Shown: positions 22,723 to 32,028, numbered from the stretch's first letter. The stretch is DNA of 64,000 bases from Kitasatospora acidiphila (GCF_006636205.1 NZ_VIGB01000003.1:5632501-5696500); one strand, 5' to 3'. Made by a program: numbers and translations. Notes: a model not told the origin generated them from the letters alone.

Positions 22723-22763
22723 GAAGGGGCCGCGCCCTCCCACCGGGGGGGTGCGGCCCCTTC
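22723..22763 (+). terminator. Terminator after glutamate dehydrogenase
   Basis: Inverted arms GAAGGGGCCGC and GCGGCCCCTTC with a 19-base loop, 15 bases after the stop, followed by TTCCGTCGTTTCC. Confidence 0.75.
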
Positions 22764-22809
22764 CGTCGTTTCCATGGGAACCCGGTGGCGCGAGCGGACA
22801 GGTAGGGGT

Positions 22810-23427
22810 GTGGAACTGTCATTACGCTCCCGGCTGCGCGCCGGGGACCAGAGCGCGTTCGGGGAGATCTTCGATGAGCACGCATCAGCGCTGTACGGGT
22901 ACGCGGTCCGCACCCTCGGGGACTGGGCCGCCGCCGAGGACGCCGTCTCGCTGACCTTCCTGGAGGCCTGGCGGCTGAGAGAGAAGCTGCACGAGGAGGG
23001 CGAGGGCGTGCGGCCCTGGCTGTTCGGCATCGCCACCAACGTGCTGCGCAACACCACCCGGGCGGCCCGCCGGCACCGGGCCGCACTGGCACGGCTGCCC
23101 GCCCGCGAGACGGTGCCCGACTTCGCCGACGAGCTGGCCGGCCGGTTGGACGCCGACGCCGAACTGGCCGCCGCGCGGCGGGCCCTGGCCCGGCTGCGGC
23201 GCGCCGACCGGGAGGTCTTCCTGCTCTGCGTCTGGTCCGGGCTGGAGTACGCGGCCACCGCCGAGGCCCTCGGCATCCCGGTCGGCACGGTCCGCTCCCG
23301 GCTCTCCCGGGCCCGCAGCAGACTGCGTGAACTGACCGCGCGGGAACTGGAACCCGATCGCGGCATCGGACAGGTACGGGGTGGCCACGGTCACGTGGCC
23401 CGGTCGATACAGGAGCAGATCCGGTGA
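22810..23427 (+). CDS. ECF-family RNA polymerase sigma factor
   Basis: 205 residues from GTG 22810, where the family alignment begins (V-E-L-S-L-R-S-R-L-R-A-G-D). An in-frame ATG at 22774 adds 12 residues but has no ribosome site. Region 2 is about 8-75 (F-G-E-I-F-D-E-H through W-L-F-G-I-A-T-N-V), and region 4 is about 118-170 (L-R-R-A-D-R-E-V-F-L-L, then G-I-P-V-G-T-V-R-S-R-L-S-R-A-R). Its stop overlaps the following gene by four bases (GTGA). The partner gene is the likely membrane-linked companion, but it is not a recognisable zinc anti-sigma factor. Confidence 0.93.
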   Translation: MELSLRSRLRAGDQSAFGEIFDEHASALYGYAVRTLGDWAAAEDAVSLTFLEAWRLREKLHEEGEGVRPWLFGIATNVLRNTTRAARRHRAALARLPARETVPDFADELAGRLDADAELAAARRALARLRRADREVFLLCVWSGLEYAATAEALGIPVGTVRSRLSRARSRLRELTARELEPDRGIGQVRGGHGHVARSIQEQIR

Positions 23428-24425
23428 ACGAGAACGACGACCTGGAGCGGCTGCGGCGGATGCTTCCGCCGGCTGCCGAGCCGGTGCTCTCCGCCGACCG
23501 CCGACGGCTTTTGAGGGAGCACCTGATGAACGAGATCACTCCGGACCCGTCCGTGACCGCCGCCCCGTCCCCGGCCGCCGCGCCGAGGCCGCGCCGCAGG
23601 CTCGGCTGGATGGCGCTGCCGGTGGTGGCGGGCGGGCTGGCACTGGCCCTGGTGCTGGCCAACAACGGCGGTGTGACGAACGGCGGGCCCGCCAAGGCGG
23701 CCCCGGCAGCACCCGCCACGGCGGCCGAACTGCTGGACCGGGTGGCCCAGGTCGCGGCGGCCGAGCCGGCACTCACGGTGCGCAACGACCAGTTCGCCTA
23801 CGTGAAGACGCTGCTGCAGGACAGCACGATGACCATGAACGGCAAGCAGATCACCGTGCAGCTCAACCCGATGCGGCAGACGGAGAGCTGGACCTCCGCC
23901 GACGGAAGCAAGCCCGGCCTGGTGATCGATCCCAATGACCGGCTGAGCCCCCGGTCCACCACAGAGCCGATCAAGGACCCGTCGCTGGACGCGCCGACCT
24001 ACAGCTACCTGGTGACCCTCCCCACCGACCCGGACGTCCTGCTGAAGCAGATCTACCAGCACGAGGCCAACGACCACGCGTACGGCCCGGACATGAACGT
24101 CTTCAGCGAGATCGGCCACCTGCTCCGCGGCCAGATCGCGCCGCCGGCGCTCTACTCGGCGCTCTACCGGGCCGCCGCGCAGATCCCCGGCGTGACCCTG
24201 CTCGGCGACAGCACCGACGCCGAGGGGCGGCACGGTGTCGCAGTGGCCGAGGAGTACCAGGGCGTCCAGTGGCAGTGGATCTTCGATCCGAACAGCTACG
24301 AGTTCCTGGGCGAGCGCTACGTGGTCGTCAAGGACGGCAGCTACGGCAAGGCCGGCGACCTGCTCGGTCAGTCCGCCGTCCTGCAGCGCGCCGCCGTCGA
24401 CCGGGCCGGCGACCGGCCGCAGTAG
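23424..24425 (+). CDS. CU044_5270-family membrane-anchored protein
   Basis: 333 residues, GTG start overlapping the sigma gene. It has a cytoplasmic N-terminus of about 60 residues, one membrane segment at about 66-82 (ALPVVAGGLALALVLANN), then an extracytoplasmic domain of about 240 residues. Actinobacterial proteins of this family are routinely encoded directly after ECF sigma genes and are suspected to regulate them, though no HXXXCXXC zinc motif is present. The function is inferred from coupling only. Confidence 0.85.
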   Translation: MNENDDLERLRRMLPPAAEPVLSADRRRLLREHLMNEITPDPSVTAAPSPAAAPRPRRRLGWMALPVVAGGLALALVLANNGGVTNGGPAKAAPAAPATAAELLDRVAQVAAAEPALTVRNDQFAYVKTLLQDSTMTMNGKQITVQLNPMRQTESWTSADGSKPGLVIDPNDRLSPRSTTEPIKDPSLDAPTYSYLVTLPTDPDVLLKQIYQHEANDHAYGPDMNVFSEIGHLLRGQIAPPALYSALYRAAAQIPGVTLLGDSTDAEGRHGVAVAEEYQGVQWQWIFDPNSYEFLGERYVVVKDGSYGKAGDLLGQSAVLQRAAVDRAGDRPQ

Positions 24426-24428
24426 CCG

Positions 24429-27173
24429 CTACCCCTGCGCCGCCCGCTGCAGGGCGCTCGCCAGCAGCGCCAGGTCGGTCGGCCCGTTGCCCAGCTCGCG
24501 GACCGGGCGGCGGGTCGGCGGGGTGCCGAGCTGGGCCGGGTCCAGCGCCACCACGGTGGGGCGCAGGGTGGCGGTGCGGGGGATCCGGCCGGTGATCCGG
24601 GCGGTCTGGAACGCGAGCACGGCGCCGTCGGGGCGGCGCAGGTAGCCGCGGCCCGGGGTGGTGTCGGGCAGCCCCGCCGCGTCGTCCACGTGCACCAGGA
24701 GGTCGGAGTCGGCCGGGTGGTCGGTGCGCAGGGCGATCCGCCACTGGGCGGCGTCGTCGATCTCGGTGCCGGCGGTCAGCTCGGGGCGGCCGGTGGCGGC
24801 GACCAGGTGGACACCGAGCCGGCCGCCGCGCTCGGCGACGGCGGCCAGCGCCCGGGCGAGCGGGCGGCCGGCGGGGGAGTGCGGGCGAGCAGCGCGTCGT
24901 AGTCGTCCACCACCAGGACCAGGCGCGGCGGTGCGGCGGCGACGGTGGTCAGGGCGGCGTGCGGGACGGGCGCGGTGGGGCCGGTCCCGCGTGGGGCGAC
25001 GACCTTGGCACTCAGCGCCTGCTCGGCGTACGCGGCGGCGAACGAACGGCCGCGGAGCAGCTCCTCGCGCAGCTCCAGCTCGTCCAGCAGCGCCTCGGCG
25101 GTGAGCAGCGCCTGGCGGGGATCGGCGGTGACGTCCAACGAGCCGGTGACGTGCGGCAGTTCGGCGCAGGCGGCGAGCGTGGGGCCGCGGCCGCCGATCA
25201 GCAGCAGGGAGAGCCGGTCGGGCCGCTCGCCGACCGCCAGCGAGGCGGCCAGGGTGCGCAGCAGCTCGCTCTTGCCGGCGCCCCGGGCGCCGCCGACCAG
25301 CAGGTGCTGCTGCTCGGGCAGCTCGGCGGTGGCCAGGTCGACCGTGCACAGGTCGTCCCGAGTGGTGCCGAGCAGTGCACTGGCGGTGCCGGTGGTGCTC
25401 GGCAGGCTCTCCCAGCGGGCCGACAGTTTGGCGGGGGTGACGGTGTCCAGTTCGAGCAGGTCCAGCAGGCGCAGGGCCTGCGGGATCGGCCCCCGGGACA
25501 CCGGCGCGGTCTCCCGCAGCGGGGCCAGCGCCCGGGCCAGCCGCTCGGCCCAGGCGGTAGAGACGGCGTCCAGCGCGACGGCCTCGACCTGGGCGGGGCC
25601 GCGCAGGGTGAGCTGGGTCGCCACCTCGCCGGTGAGGACGGCGGTGGCACCCAGCCCGGCCGGCAGCTGGTCGGGGCTCTCGGTCAGCCAGACCGGGAAC
25701 ACCGCGCCGCCCGGCCCCTCGCGCAGCAGGCGGGCCAGGGCCGCGCGGCCCGGCTCGGAACCCGGGTCGCCGTCCACCAGCACCACGGTGGGGCCGGCCG
25801 GCTCTCCCCCGCCATGGCTCTCCCCCGGCCACGGCGGCCAGCAGTTCGGTCAGCCGCTGCTCGGCCTGGGCCGCGTCGAGGCCGAAGAGCAACCGGCAGT
25901 CCTGCCCGCGGGTGGGGCGCAGATGCGGCAGCCAGAGGGCCCAGGACCAGTCCTCGGCACGCTGCTCGGAGTCCAGCCGGCCGTCCGCGCTCAGCACCAC
26001 GACGCTCAGGCCGCTCGGCGGGTGCAGCACGGCCAGCTGGGCGAGCAGCGCGCGGGCCAGGCCCAGCAGCCGCTCGCGCGGGCCGGCCAGGCCGAGGCTG
26101 CCGACCGCGGTGAGGTCCACGGTGACCGGGACGGCGGGCAGCACGTCGCCCGGCGCGGTGCCGGGGCCACCTGGCAGGTCGCCGGTGCCCAGCCGGAGCA
26201 CCAGCCCGTCGGGGTGGGCCGGCAGCCGCTCCCAGAGCCGCGGGCCGGGGCCGAGCGCGGTCAGCAGCAGCGCGGCGGGGTCGGGGAACCGCTCGCGCAG
26301 GGCGGCGGCCTGCCGGTCCCGGGCGCGCAGGTGCTGCTGGGCGGCGTCGGCCGGGGCGGTGGGCGCGGCGGCGCGGCCCAGGGTGCGGGAGAGCAGGGAG
26401 CGGGCGCGGCTGCTCGGGGCGGCGGGCGGCGGCCCGTCGGCGGGCGGCGCGGCCGGGCTCCCCCGGCGCCCGGCCGCGGCGGCTCCCAGGGCCGGGGCGG
26501 GGGTGCGGGGCGGCGGGCTGACCTGGAGGTGGCCCTGGCCGTCAGGCGTGGTGGGGCGGGACTGCTCGGGGCCCGGGGCGGCGGCGAGCAGCACGGTGGA
26601 CTCGCCGAGCCGCAGCAGCGCGCCCTCGGGCAGCGGGTGCGGCTCCTCGGTGAGCGGGTGGCCGTCCAGCACGGTGCCGTTGGTCGAGCCCAGGTCGTGC
26701 ACGGTGACGGTGCCAGTCGAGCCGGGGTCGGCCAGCCGCAGCGCCAGGTGCATCCGGGAGACGTCCGGGTCGTCCAGCGCGATGTCCGCCTCGCTGGAAC
26801 GGCCGAGCCTGATCTGACGGCCGGTCAGCCGGTGCACGCCGCCGGCGTCCGGCCCGCCGACCACCCGCAGCTCGACGGCCGCGTCGGACAGGTGGGCGGT
26901 GTCGGCGGCCGGGTCGGGCTCGCCGAGGGTGAGCACGGCGCCGTCGAGCAGCGGCGGATGGCCGAGCGGGGTGCGGTCGTCGATCCGCTTCGACCCGGCG
27001 TAGAGGTGCACATGGGTGGCACTGCGCGGGCCGCGCACGCCCACCGCGCCGGCCAGGGCCACCGAGAGGGCGCCGAGCGCCGTGCCGACCGGGGCGGTGA
27101 CCAGGACATCGGTCTTGGCCGCGGGCGTGCCGGAGCCGGCACGGGGCCACAGGACCGTCAGCCGGATCTGCAT
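24429..27173 (-). CDS. FHA-domain / FtsK-like P-loop protein, frame broken twice
   Basis: About 914 residues. The N-terminal ubiquitin-like region (1-90) is followed by an FHA domain (about 105-190: I-R-L-G-R-S-S-E-A-D-I, V-S-R-M-H, D-L-G-S-T-N-G-T), a Pro/Ala linker, then an FtsK/EccC-like ATPase region with Walker A LLVGGARGAGKSELLRTLA and Walker B VLVVDDYDALL. FHA domains bind phosphothreonine, and a kinase gene lies divergently next door. Two interruptions cancel each other: a 16-bp tandem duplication at 25800-25831 shifts the frame, and loss of one G in the run 24873-24877 shifts it back, leaving about 310 residues out of frame. Both flanks and the middle are clean family sequence. Confidence 0.82.
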   Translation of the reverse strand: MQIRLTVLWPRAGSGTPAAKTDVLVTAPVGTALGALSVALAGAVGVRGPRSATHVHLYAGSKRIDDRTPLGHPPLLDGAVLTLGEPDPAADTAHLSDAAVELRVVGGPDAGGVHRLTGRQIRLGRSSEADIALDDPDVSRMHLALRLADPGSTGTVTVHDLGSTNGTVLDGHPLTEEPHPLPEGALLRLGESTVLLAAAPGPEQSRPTTPDGQGHLQVSPPPRTPAPALGAAAAGRRGSPAAPPADGPPPAAPSSRARSLLSRTLGRAAAPTAPADAAQQHLRARDRQAAALRERFPDPAALLLTALGPGPRLWERLPAHPDGLVLRLGTGDLPGGPGTAPGDVLPAVPVTVDLTAVGSLGLAGPRERLLGLARALLAQLAVLHPPSGLSVVVLSADGRLDSEQRAEDWSWALWLPHLRPTRGQDCRLLFGLDAAQAEQRLTELLAAVAGGEPWRGRAGRPHRGAGGRRPGFRAGPRGPGPPAARGAGRRGVPGLADREPRPAAGRAGCHRRPHRRGGDPAHPARPRPGRGRRAGRRLYRLGRAAGPGAGPAAGDRAGVPGADPAGPAPAGPARTGHRHPRQTVGPLGEPAEHHRHRQCTARHHSGRPVHGRPGHRRAARAAAPAGRRRPGRRQERAAAHPGRLAGGRRAARPALPAADRRPRPHARRLRRTAARHRLVGRHRRSPPGAAHRRGAAGRAGAARGAAPRPFVRRRVRRAGAECQGRRPTRDRPHRARPARRPDHRRRRTAAPGPGGGRLRRAARPHSPAGRPLARALAAVAERGGRLGVHLVAATGRPELTAGTEIDDAAQWRIALRTDHPADSDLLVHVDDAAGLPDTTPGRGYLRRPDGAVLAFQTARITGRIPRTATLRPTVVALDPAQLGTPPTRRPVRELGNGPTDLALLASALQRAAQG
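25800..25831. repeat. 16-bp tandem duplication inside the FHA/FtsK-like gene
   Basis: The 11-mer GGCTCTCCCCC occurs at 25800-25810 and 25816-25826, giving a 16-base repeat unit. Removing one 16-base copy restores the coding frame exactly (A-A-V-A-G-G-E-P-A-G-P-T-V-V-L-V-D-G-D). The 11-mer is also one end of the dispersed palindromic element found elsewhere in the window. Confidence 0.8.
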
Positions 27174-27467
27174 CTCGCCCGGGGTTCCCCTCTGCTCGTG
27201 ATGCGCGGTGGACCGCAGGAGTGCGCCGCAGTGGTGCTTGCCTCATCCTGCCACCCGGGACTGACAGTCCGCGCACCGTACCGGATTTGACGATCTTGTG
27301 ATCATGGTCATGGTGGAGCGGACGGGGCATCAGGTCAAGGCGGCCTCGAACGCCCGTGCACCGGTCGCCCGGCTGGCCGGGCCGCTGGGGCGCGCGCACC
27401 GTTAGGCTTGCCGCACGCGCGGGTGCACGCCCGGCGGCAGGGCTCAGCGGAGCGAGGAGAGCACCAG

Positions 27468-29227
27468 GTGCGGCCGGTCGGCAGCAAGTATCTGCTCGAG
27501 GAGACCCTCGGGCGCGGTGCCATGGGCACCGTCTGGCGTGGGCGGGTCCGCGAGGACGCGGGGGTGGCCGACCTGGCCCCGGGGCAGCCGGTCGCGATCA
27601 AGGTGCTCAAGGAGGAGCTGGCCGCCGACCAGGACATCGTGCTGCGCTTCCTGCGCGAGCGCTCGGTGCTGCTGCGGCTCAACCACCCCAACATCGTCCG
27701 GGTCCGCGACCTGGTGGTGGAGGGCGAGCTGCTGGCCCTGGTGATGGACCTGGTGGACGGCCCGGACCTGTACCGCTACCTGCGCACCAACGGACCGCTC
27801 AGCCCGATCGCCGCCGCCCTGCTGACCGCCCAGATCGCCGACGCGCTGGCCGCCAGCCACGCGGACGGCGTGGTGCACCGCGACCTCAAGCCGGCCAACG
27901 TGCTGCTGGCCACCGTGCCCGGGCCGGACGGCCAGGGCGAGGCGCTGCACCCGATGCTCACCGACTTCGGCATCGCCCGGCTCGCCGACTCCCCGGGCAT
28001 CACCCGCACCAGCGAGTTCGTCGGCACCCCGAGCTACGTCGCCCCCGAGTCGGCCTCCGGCCGCCCGCAGACCGAGGCCGTGGACATCTACGGCGCCGGG
28101 ATCATGCTCTACGAGCTGCTCACCGGCCGCCCGCCGTTCCAGGGCGACGGCGCGCTGCAGATCCTGCAGGCGCACCTGACCCAGGAGCCGCCCCGCCCGC
28201 CCGCCATGCCCGAGCCGCTGTGGATCGTGGTGGAGCGCTGCCTGCGCAAGGACCCGGCGCAGCGCCCGAGCGCCACCTCGCTGGCCCGGGCGCTGCGGGT
28301 GGTCGCCGCCGGGGTGGGCGTGCACGCCGCGCCGGCCGCGGTGGACGCGGCACTCGCGGTCGGCGCCCTGCTGGTGCCCCCGCAGCAGCCCGCCCAGGTG
28401 CCCGGCACCGGCAGCGACCCGACCCAGGCCTTCGCCCCGCAGTACGACCCGGCCGCCGCCACCCAGGTGCTGCCGGCCGAGGGCACCCGGGTGCTGCCCG
28501 CCGAGGGCACCAGGGTGATGCCGCCGACCCGGGTGATGCCGGGCATGGCGCCGCAGCAGTCGATGAGCCAGCCGCCGCAGAGCCAGCAGCCCCCGGCCAT
28601 GGGGGTCCCCCCGGTCGAAGGCCGGGGGACGGACGCCCCGCACCCCTGGCAGACCCAGCTGCGCGCCGCCCGCGACCGCAACCAGCAGACCCAGGTCTTC
28701 GCCACCCAGGAGTACGAGCCGCCGCAGCCCGCCCGCGCGGGTACCAGGGCGGTGGCCAGCCGGGTCGCCAGGACCGCCCGCCGACGGCCCCGCCGCCGTA
28801 CCAGGCGCGCCGCCCGCAGCAGGGCGGCTACGCCGGGCAGGACCGGTACGCCGAGCCGCCGCGCGGCCCCCAGGGCTACGCCGACCGTTCGGGCGGCCGC
28901 CCGGCGGCAGCGCCCGGCCGCACGGGCGCAGGAGAGCCGGCCCGGGCGCCCGAGCCGCCGCGCTACTACGAGCCGCCGGCCCCGCGCGAGCCCGAGCCGG
29001 CGCCCCGCCGCAGCCGGGAGCCGCGCCCGCGCAGCCGCAACCGGATGTACATCCCCGGCCTGGGCTGCCTCAAGGGCTGCCTGATGGTGCTGGTGATCCT
29101 GGCGATCGCGGCGCTGGCGCTGTGGAACTTCACCCCGCTGCCGCAGTACTGGAACGACGTGCACAGCTGGTTCGACCAGGCCAGCAACTGGGTCAGCAGC
29201 ACCTGGCACTCCATCACCGGGAAGTGA
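27468..29227 (+). CDS. Hanks-type serine/threonine protein kinase 1, frame broken once
   Basis: About 586 residues when repaired. GTG 27468 follows GAGGAG. The kinase domain (about 7-270) has Gly loop L-G-R-G-A-M-G-T-V, catalytic Lys in V-A-I-K-V-L-K, V-H-R-D-L-K-P-A-N, D-F-G and A-P-E. A long Pro/Gln-rich linker contains a repeated V-L-P-A-E-G-T-R unit and a copy of the dispersed palindrome (28601-28630). The tail has one membrane segment (about 525-550: G-C-L-K-G-C-L-M-V-L-V-I-L) and a 40-residue outer part; there are no PASTA repeats. The frame is lost at the GGG run 28739-28741, where one more G restores R-A-G-Y-Q-G-G-G-Q-P-G. Confidence 0.88.
28601..28630. repeat. Dispersed palindromic element, copy in kinase 1 linker
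   Basis: GGGGGTCCCCCCGGTCGAAG followed by GCCGGGGGAC; GC-rich arms around a GGTCGAAGGCC core. It is read in frame as part of the linker. Confidence 0.6.
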
Positions 29228-29414
29228 CGCCCGGCTTCCTGACGGTCCGCCGGCAGGTCGGCCAAGATTGACAATTTGTCGACTTTGGCGGGTCGTGGGG
29301 TCCCACCCCGGCCCCCCGGGCGCGTAGGTTGGACCGCGACGCACAGACCTGTCGAGCACGGCCGGGGCCCCCGCGGCGTTCCGGACGCGCTCCCGCCGCC
29401 CCCACGGAGCAGCA

Positions 29415-30731
29415 TTGGCACGAAAGATCGGCAGCCGGTACACCGTGCACCAGGTGATCGGCCGGGGCTCCGCCGGCACCGTGTGGCTGGGCGAGGGCCC
29501 GGATGGACCGGTGGCCGTCAAACTGCTCCGCGAGGACCTGGCCAGCGACCAGGTGCTGGTCGGCCGGTTCGTCCAGGAGCGGGCCGCGCTGACCAGCCTG
29601 GACCACCCCCGGGTGGTCGGGGTGCGCGACATGGTGGTGGACGGTGACGACCTGGCGCTGGTGATGGAGCTGGTGCACGGCACCGACCTTCGCTCCCGGC
29701 TGGAACGCGAGGGCGTGTTCGCCCCGCAGGCCGCCGCCGCGGTGATCGCCGACGTCGCGGACGGCCTGGCCGCCGCGCACGCGGCCGGCATCGTGCACCG
29801 CGACGTCAAGCCGGAGAACGTGATGCTCGACCTGGCCGCGCCGCCCGGCCCCGGCGGCGCCCCCCGGGCCAAGCTCACCGACTTCGGCATCGCCCGGCTG
29901 GTCGACGCACCCCGCCGGACCAGGGCCACCCGGATCATCGGCACCCCCGACTACCTGGCCCCCGAGATCATCGAGGGCCTGGAGCCGCGCGCCGCGGTCG
30001 ACATCTACGCCCTGGCCACCGTGCTCTACGAGCTGCTGGCGGGCTTCACGCCGTTCGGCGGCGGCCACACCGGTGCGGTGCTGCGCCGGCACGTCACCGA
30101 GAGCGTGCCGCCGGTGCCCGGTCTGCCGGACGGCCTGTGGCGGATCATCTCCGAGTGCCTGGCCAAGGCCCCGGCCTCCCGGCTGCGGGCCGCCGAGCTG
30201 GCCGAGCGGCTGCGCGAGCAGCTGCCCGCGCTGGCCGGGCTGCCCCCGCTGGCCCTGCCCGCCCAGCGCAGCCAGGACGACGTGGGGGCACCGCCCGGCC
30301 AGGCCGGGGGAGAGCCGACCACCCTGGCCGAGGCGGTCTACGCGGAGGCCGAGACCGGCACCGGCACCCACCGCCGCCGGCGCGGCCCGGTGGTGCCGCT
30401 GGTGCCCCCGGCGGCCCCCGACGCGGCCCGTGACACCCGGGACACCCACACCAGCCTGCGCCGCCCGTCGGCCGAGGAGCTGGCGGGCTACGCCGCCCAG
30501 TCGCGCGCCCAGCGGACGGCGCCCTCAACCGGGCACCGTCGCACCCGCCAGGAGCGGATCCGGCGGCGCCGGTTCCTGGCGGTGCTGGTGGCCGCGGTGC
30601 TGCTGCTGGCGGGCCTGGCGGCGGCCGTGGCGGCCTTCGGGCACAGCGGCGGGCACCCGCACGGTGCCGCTGCGCCGAGCGTCGCCGTGCTGCCCGCGTG
30701 GCCGCCCGATGAGGAGTCGGCTGCGGTCTAG
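29415..30731 (+). CDS. Hanks-type serine/threonine protein kinase 2
   Basis: 438 residues, TTG start with GGAG five bases upstream. The kinase domain (about 5-265) is complete: I-G-R-G-S-A-G-T-V, V-A-V-K-L-L, I-V-H-R-D-V-K-P-E-N, T-D-F-G-I-A, D-Y-L-A-P-E. A linker with one in-frame copy of the palindromic element (30282-30316) leads to a basic stretch and a membrane segment (about 387-410) with a short outer tail. It is similar to kinase 1, and the pair probably arose by duplication. The separate ribosome site and 187-base gap suggest its own promoter. Confidence 0.94.
   Translation: MARKIGSRYTVHQVIGRGSAGTVWLGEGPDGPVAVKLLREDLASDQVLVGRFVQERAALTSLDHPRVVGVRDMVVDGDDLALVMELVHGTDLRSRLEREGVFAPQAAAAVIADVADGLAAAHAAGIVHRDVKPENVMLDLAAPPGPGGAPRAKLTDFGIARLVDAPRRTRATRIIGTPDYLAPEIIEGLEPRAAVDIYALATVLYELLAGFTPFGGGHTGAVLRRHVTESVPPVPGLPDGLWRIISECLAKAPASRLRAAELAERLREQLPALAGLPPLALPAQRSQDDVGAPPGQAGGEPTTLAEAVYAEAETGTGTHRRRRGPVVPLVPPAAPDAARDTRDTHTSLRRPSAEELAGYAAQSRAQRTAPSTGHRRTRQERIRRRRFLAVLVAAVLLLAGLAAAVAAFGHSGGHPHGAAAPSVAVLPAWPPDEESAAV
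30282..30316. repeat. Dispersed palindromic element, copy in kinase 2 linker
   Basis: GTGGGGGCACCGCCCGGCC followed by AGGCCGGGGGAGAGCC; it keeps the reading frame of the kinase linker (G-A-P-P-G-Q-A-G-G-E-P). Confidence 0.65.
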
Positions 30732-30779
30732 GGCGACCGGCCGGTCCCGGTGCCCCTCGCCAACCATTACGCTGGTGGC

Positions 30780-31889
30780 GTGGCAGCCGTCGATCCTTCC
30801 GAAGAGCTCAAGAACCTCGAAACGACCATGGGGTCGATCGAGGCCGTCCTCGACCTGGAGAAGATCCAGGCCGATATCGCACGCCTGGAGGAGGAGGCAG
30901 CCGCCCCCGCCCTCTGGGATGACGTGACCAACGCGCAGAAGGTGACCAGCCGGCTCTCCTTCCTGCAGGGCGAACTGCGCCGGGTGGAGACCCTGCGCAG
31001 CCGTATCGAGGACGTCCGGGTCCTGTTCGAGCTGGCCGAGGAGATGGCCGACGCGGACACCAAGGTCGAGGCCGAGACCGAGCTCGCCTCGGTCAAGAAG
31101 GCCGTCGAGGAGCTCGAGGTCCGCACCCTGCTGTCCGGCGAGTACGACGCCCGCGAGGCACTGGTGAACATCCGCGCCGAGGCCGGCGGGGTGGACGCGG
31201 CCGACTTCGCCGAGCAGCTGATGCGCATGTACCTGCGCTGGGCCGAGCGGCACGGCTACCCGACCGAGGTCTACGACACCTCGTACGCCGAAGAGGCCGG
31301 CATCAAGTCCGCCACCTTCACCGTGAAGTCCCCGTACGCCTACGGCACCCTCTCGGTCGAGCAGGGCACCCACCGCCTGGTGCGGATCTCGCCGTTCGAC
31401 AACCAGGGCCGCCGGCAGACCTCGTTCGCGGGTGTCGAGGTGCTCCCGGTCGTCGAGCAGAGCGACCACGTCGCGATCGACGAGGGCGAGCTGCGGGTGG
31501 ACGTCTACCGCGCCTCCGGCCCCGGCGGCCAGGGCGTCAACACCACCGACTCGGCGGTCCGGATCACCCACCTGCCGACCGGCATCGTGGTCTCCTGCCA
31601 GAACGAGCGCTCGCAGATCCAGAACAAGGCCTCGGCGATGAACGTGCTCCAGGCCAAGCTGCTGGAGCGGCGCCGCCAGGAGGAGAAGGCCGCGATGGAC
31701 GCGCTCAAGGACGGCGGCAGCTCCTGGGGCAACCAGATGCGCTCCTACGTGCTGCACCCGTACCAGATGGTCAAGGACCTGCGCACCGAGTTCGAGACCG
31801 GCAACCCGCAGGCCGTGCTGGACGGCGACATCGATGGCTTCATCGAGGCCGGCATCCGGTGGCGCAAGCAGCGTGAGACCGCCGAGTAA
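30780..31889 (+). CDS. prfB: Peptide chain release factor 2
   Basis: 369 residues from GTG 30780. The tripeptide anticodon-like S-P-F is in V-R-I-S-P-F-D-N, identifying RF2 (UGA/UAA). The catalytic G-G-Q is in S-G-P-G-G-Q-G-V-N. Unlike many bacterial prfB genes there is no in-frame UGA programmed-frameshift site near the start. The last 49 bases are repeated 91 bases downstream. Confidence 0.97.
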   Translation: MAAVDPSEELKNLETTMGSIEAVLDLEKIQADIARLEEEAAAPALWDDVTNAQKVTSRLSFLQGELRRVETLRSRIEDVRVLFELAEEMADADTKVEAETELASVKKAVEELEVRTLLSGEYDAREALVNIRAEAGGVDAADFAEQLMRMYLRWAERHGYPTEVYDTSYAEEAGIKSATFTVKSPYAYGTLSVEQGTHRLVRISPFDNQGRRQTSFAGVEVLPVVEQSDHVAIDEGELRVDVYRASGPGGQGVNTTDSAVRITHLPTGIVVSCQNERSQIQNKASAMNVLQAKLLERRRQEEKAAMDALKDGGSSWGNQMRSYVLHPYQMVKDLRTEFETGNPQAVLDGDIDGFIEAGIRWRKQRETAE

Positions 31890-31931
31890 GGGCGGTCGGA
31901 GCTGTCGGCCTCGATAAACAACCAAGCACGG

Positions 31932-31980
31932 CATCGAGGCCGGCATCCGGTGGCGCAAGCAGCGTGAGACCGCCGGGTAA
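31932..31980 (+). repeat. Displaced second copy of the prfB 3' end
   Basis: 49 bases match 31841-31889 (the last 15 codons and the stop of prfB) with one difference (GAGTAA versus GGGTAA). The 42 bases between the copies look unrelated to prfB. This is the pattern left at a 3'-end attachment site or by an imperfect tandem duplication. Confidence 0.85.
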
Positions 31981-31996
31981 CTGATCAGGCACAGCA

Positions 31997-32028
31997 AAAG
32001 GGGCCCCGGACGGATCCGGGGCCCCTTT
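31997..32028 (+). terminator. Terminator after prfB
   Basis: Perfect 14-bp stem AAAGGGGCCCCGGA / TCCGGGGCCCCTTT with a CGGA loop, followed by CCTCATC. It serves prfB and possibly, in reverse, the small convergent gene. Confidence 0.85.

Noticed and set aside
17624..23785. A 2053-codon open frame on the minus strand opposite glutamate dehydrogenase
   Set aside because: It mirrors a high-GC gene in which antisense stops are rare. Its composition (Val/Gly/His/Gln/Arg-rich) has no family resemblance, and it covers several genes.
30780..30900. Programmed frameshift in prfB
   Set aside because: There is no in-frame UGA or slippery CUU-UGA near codon 25; the gene is continuous.
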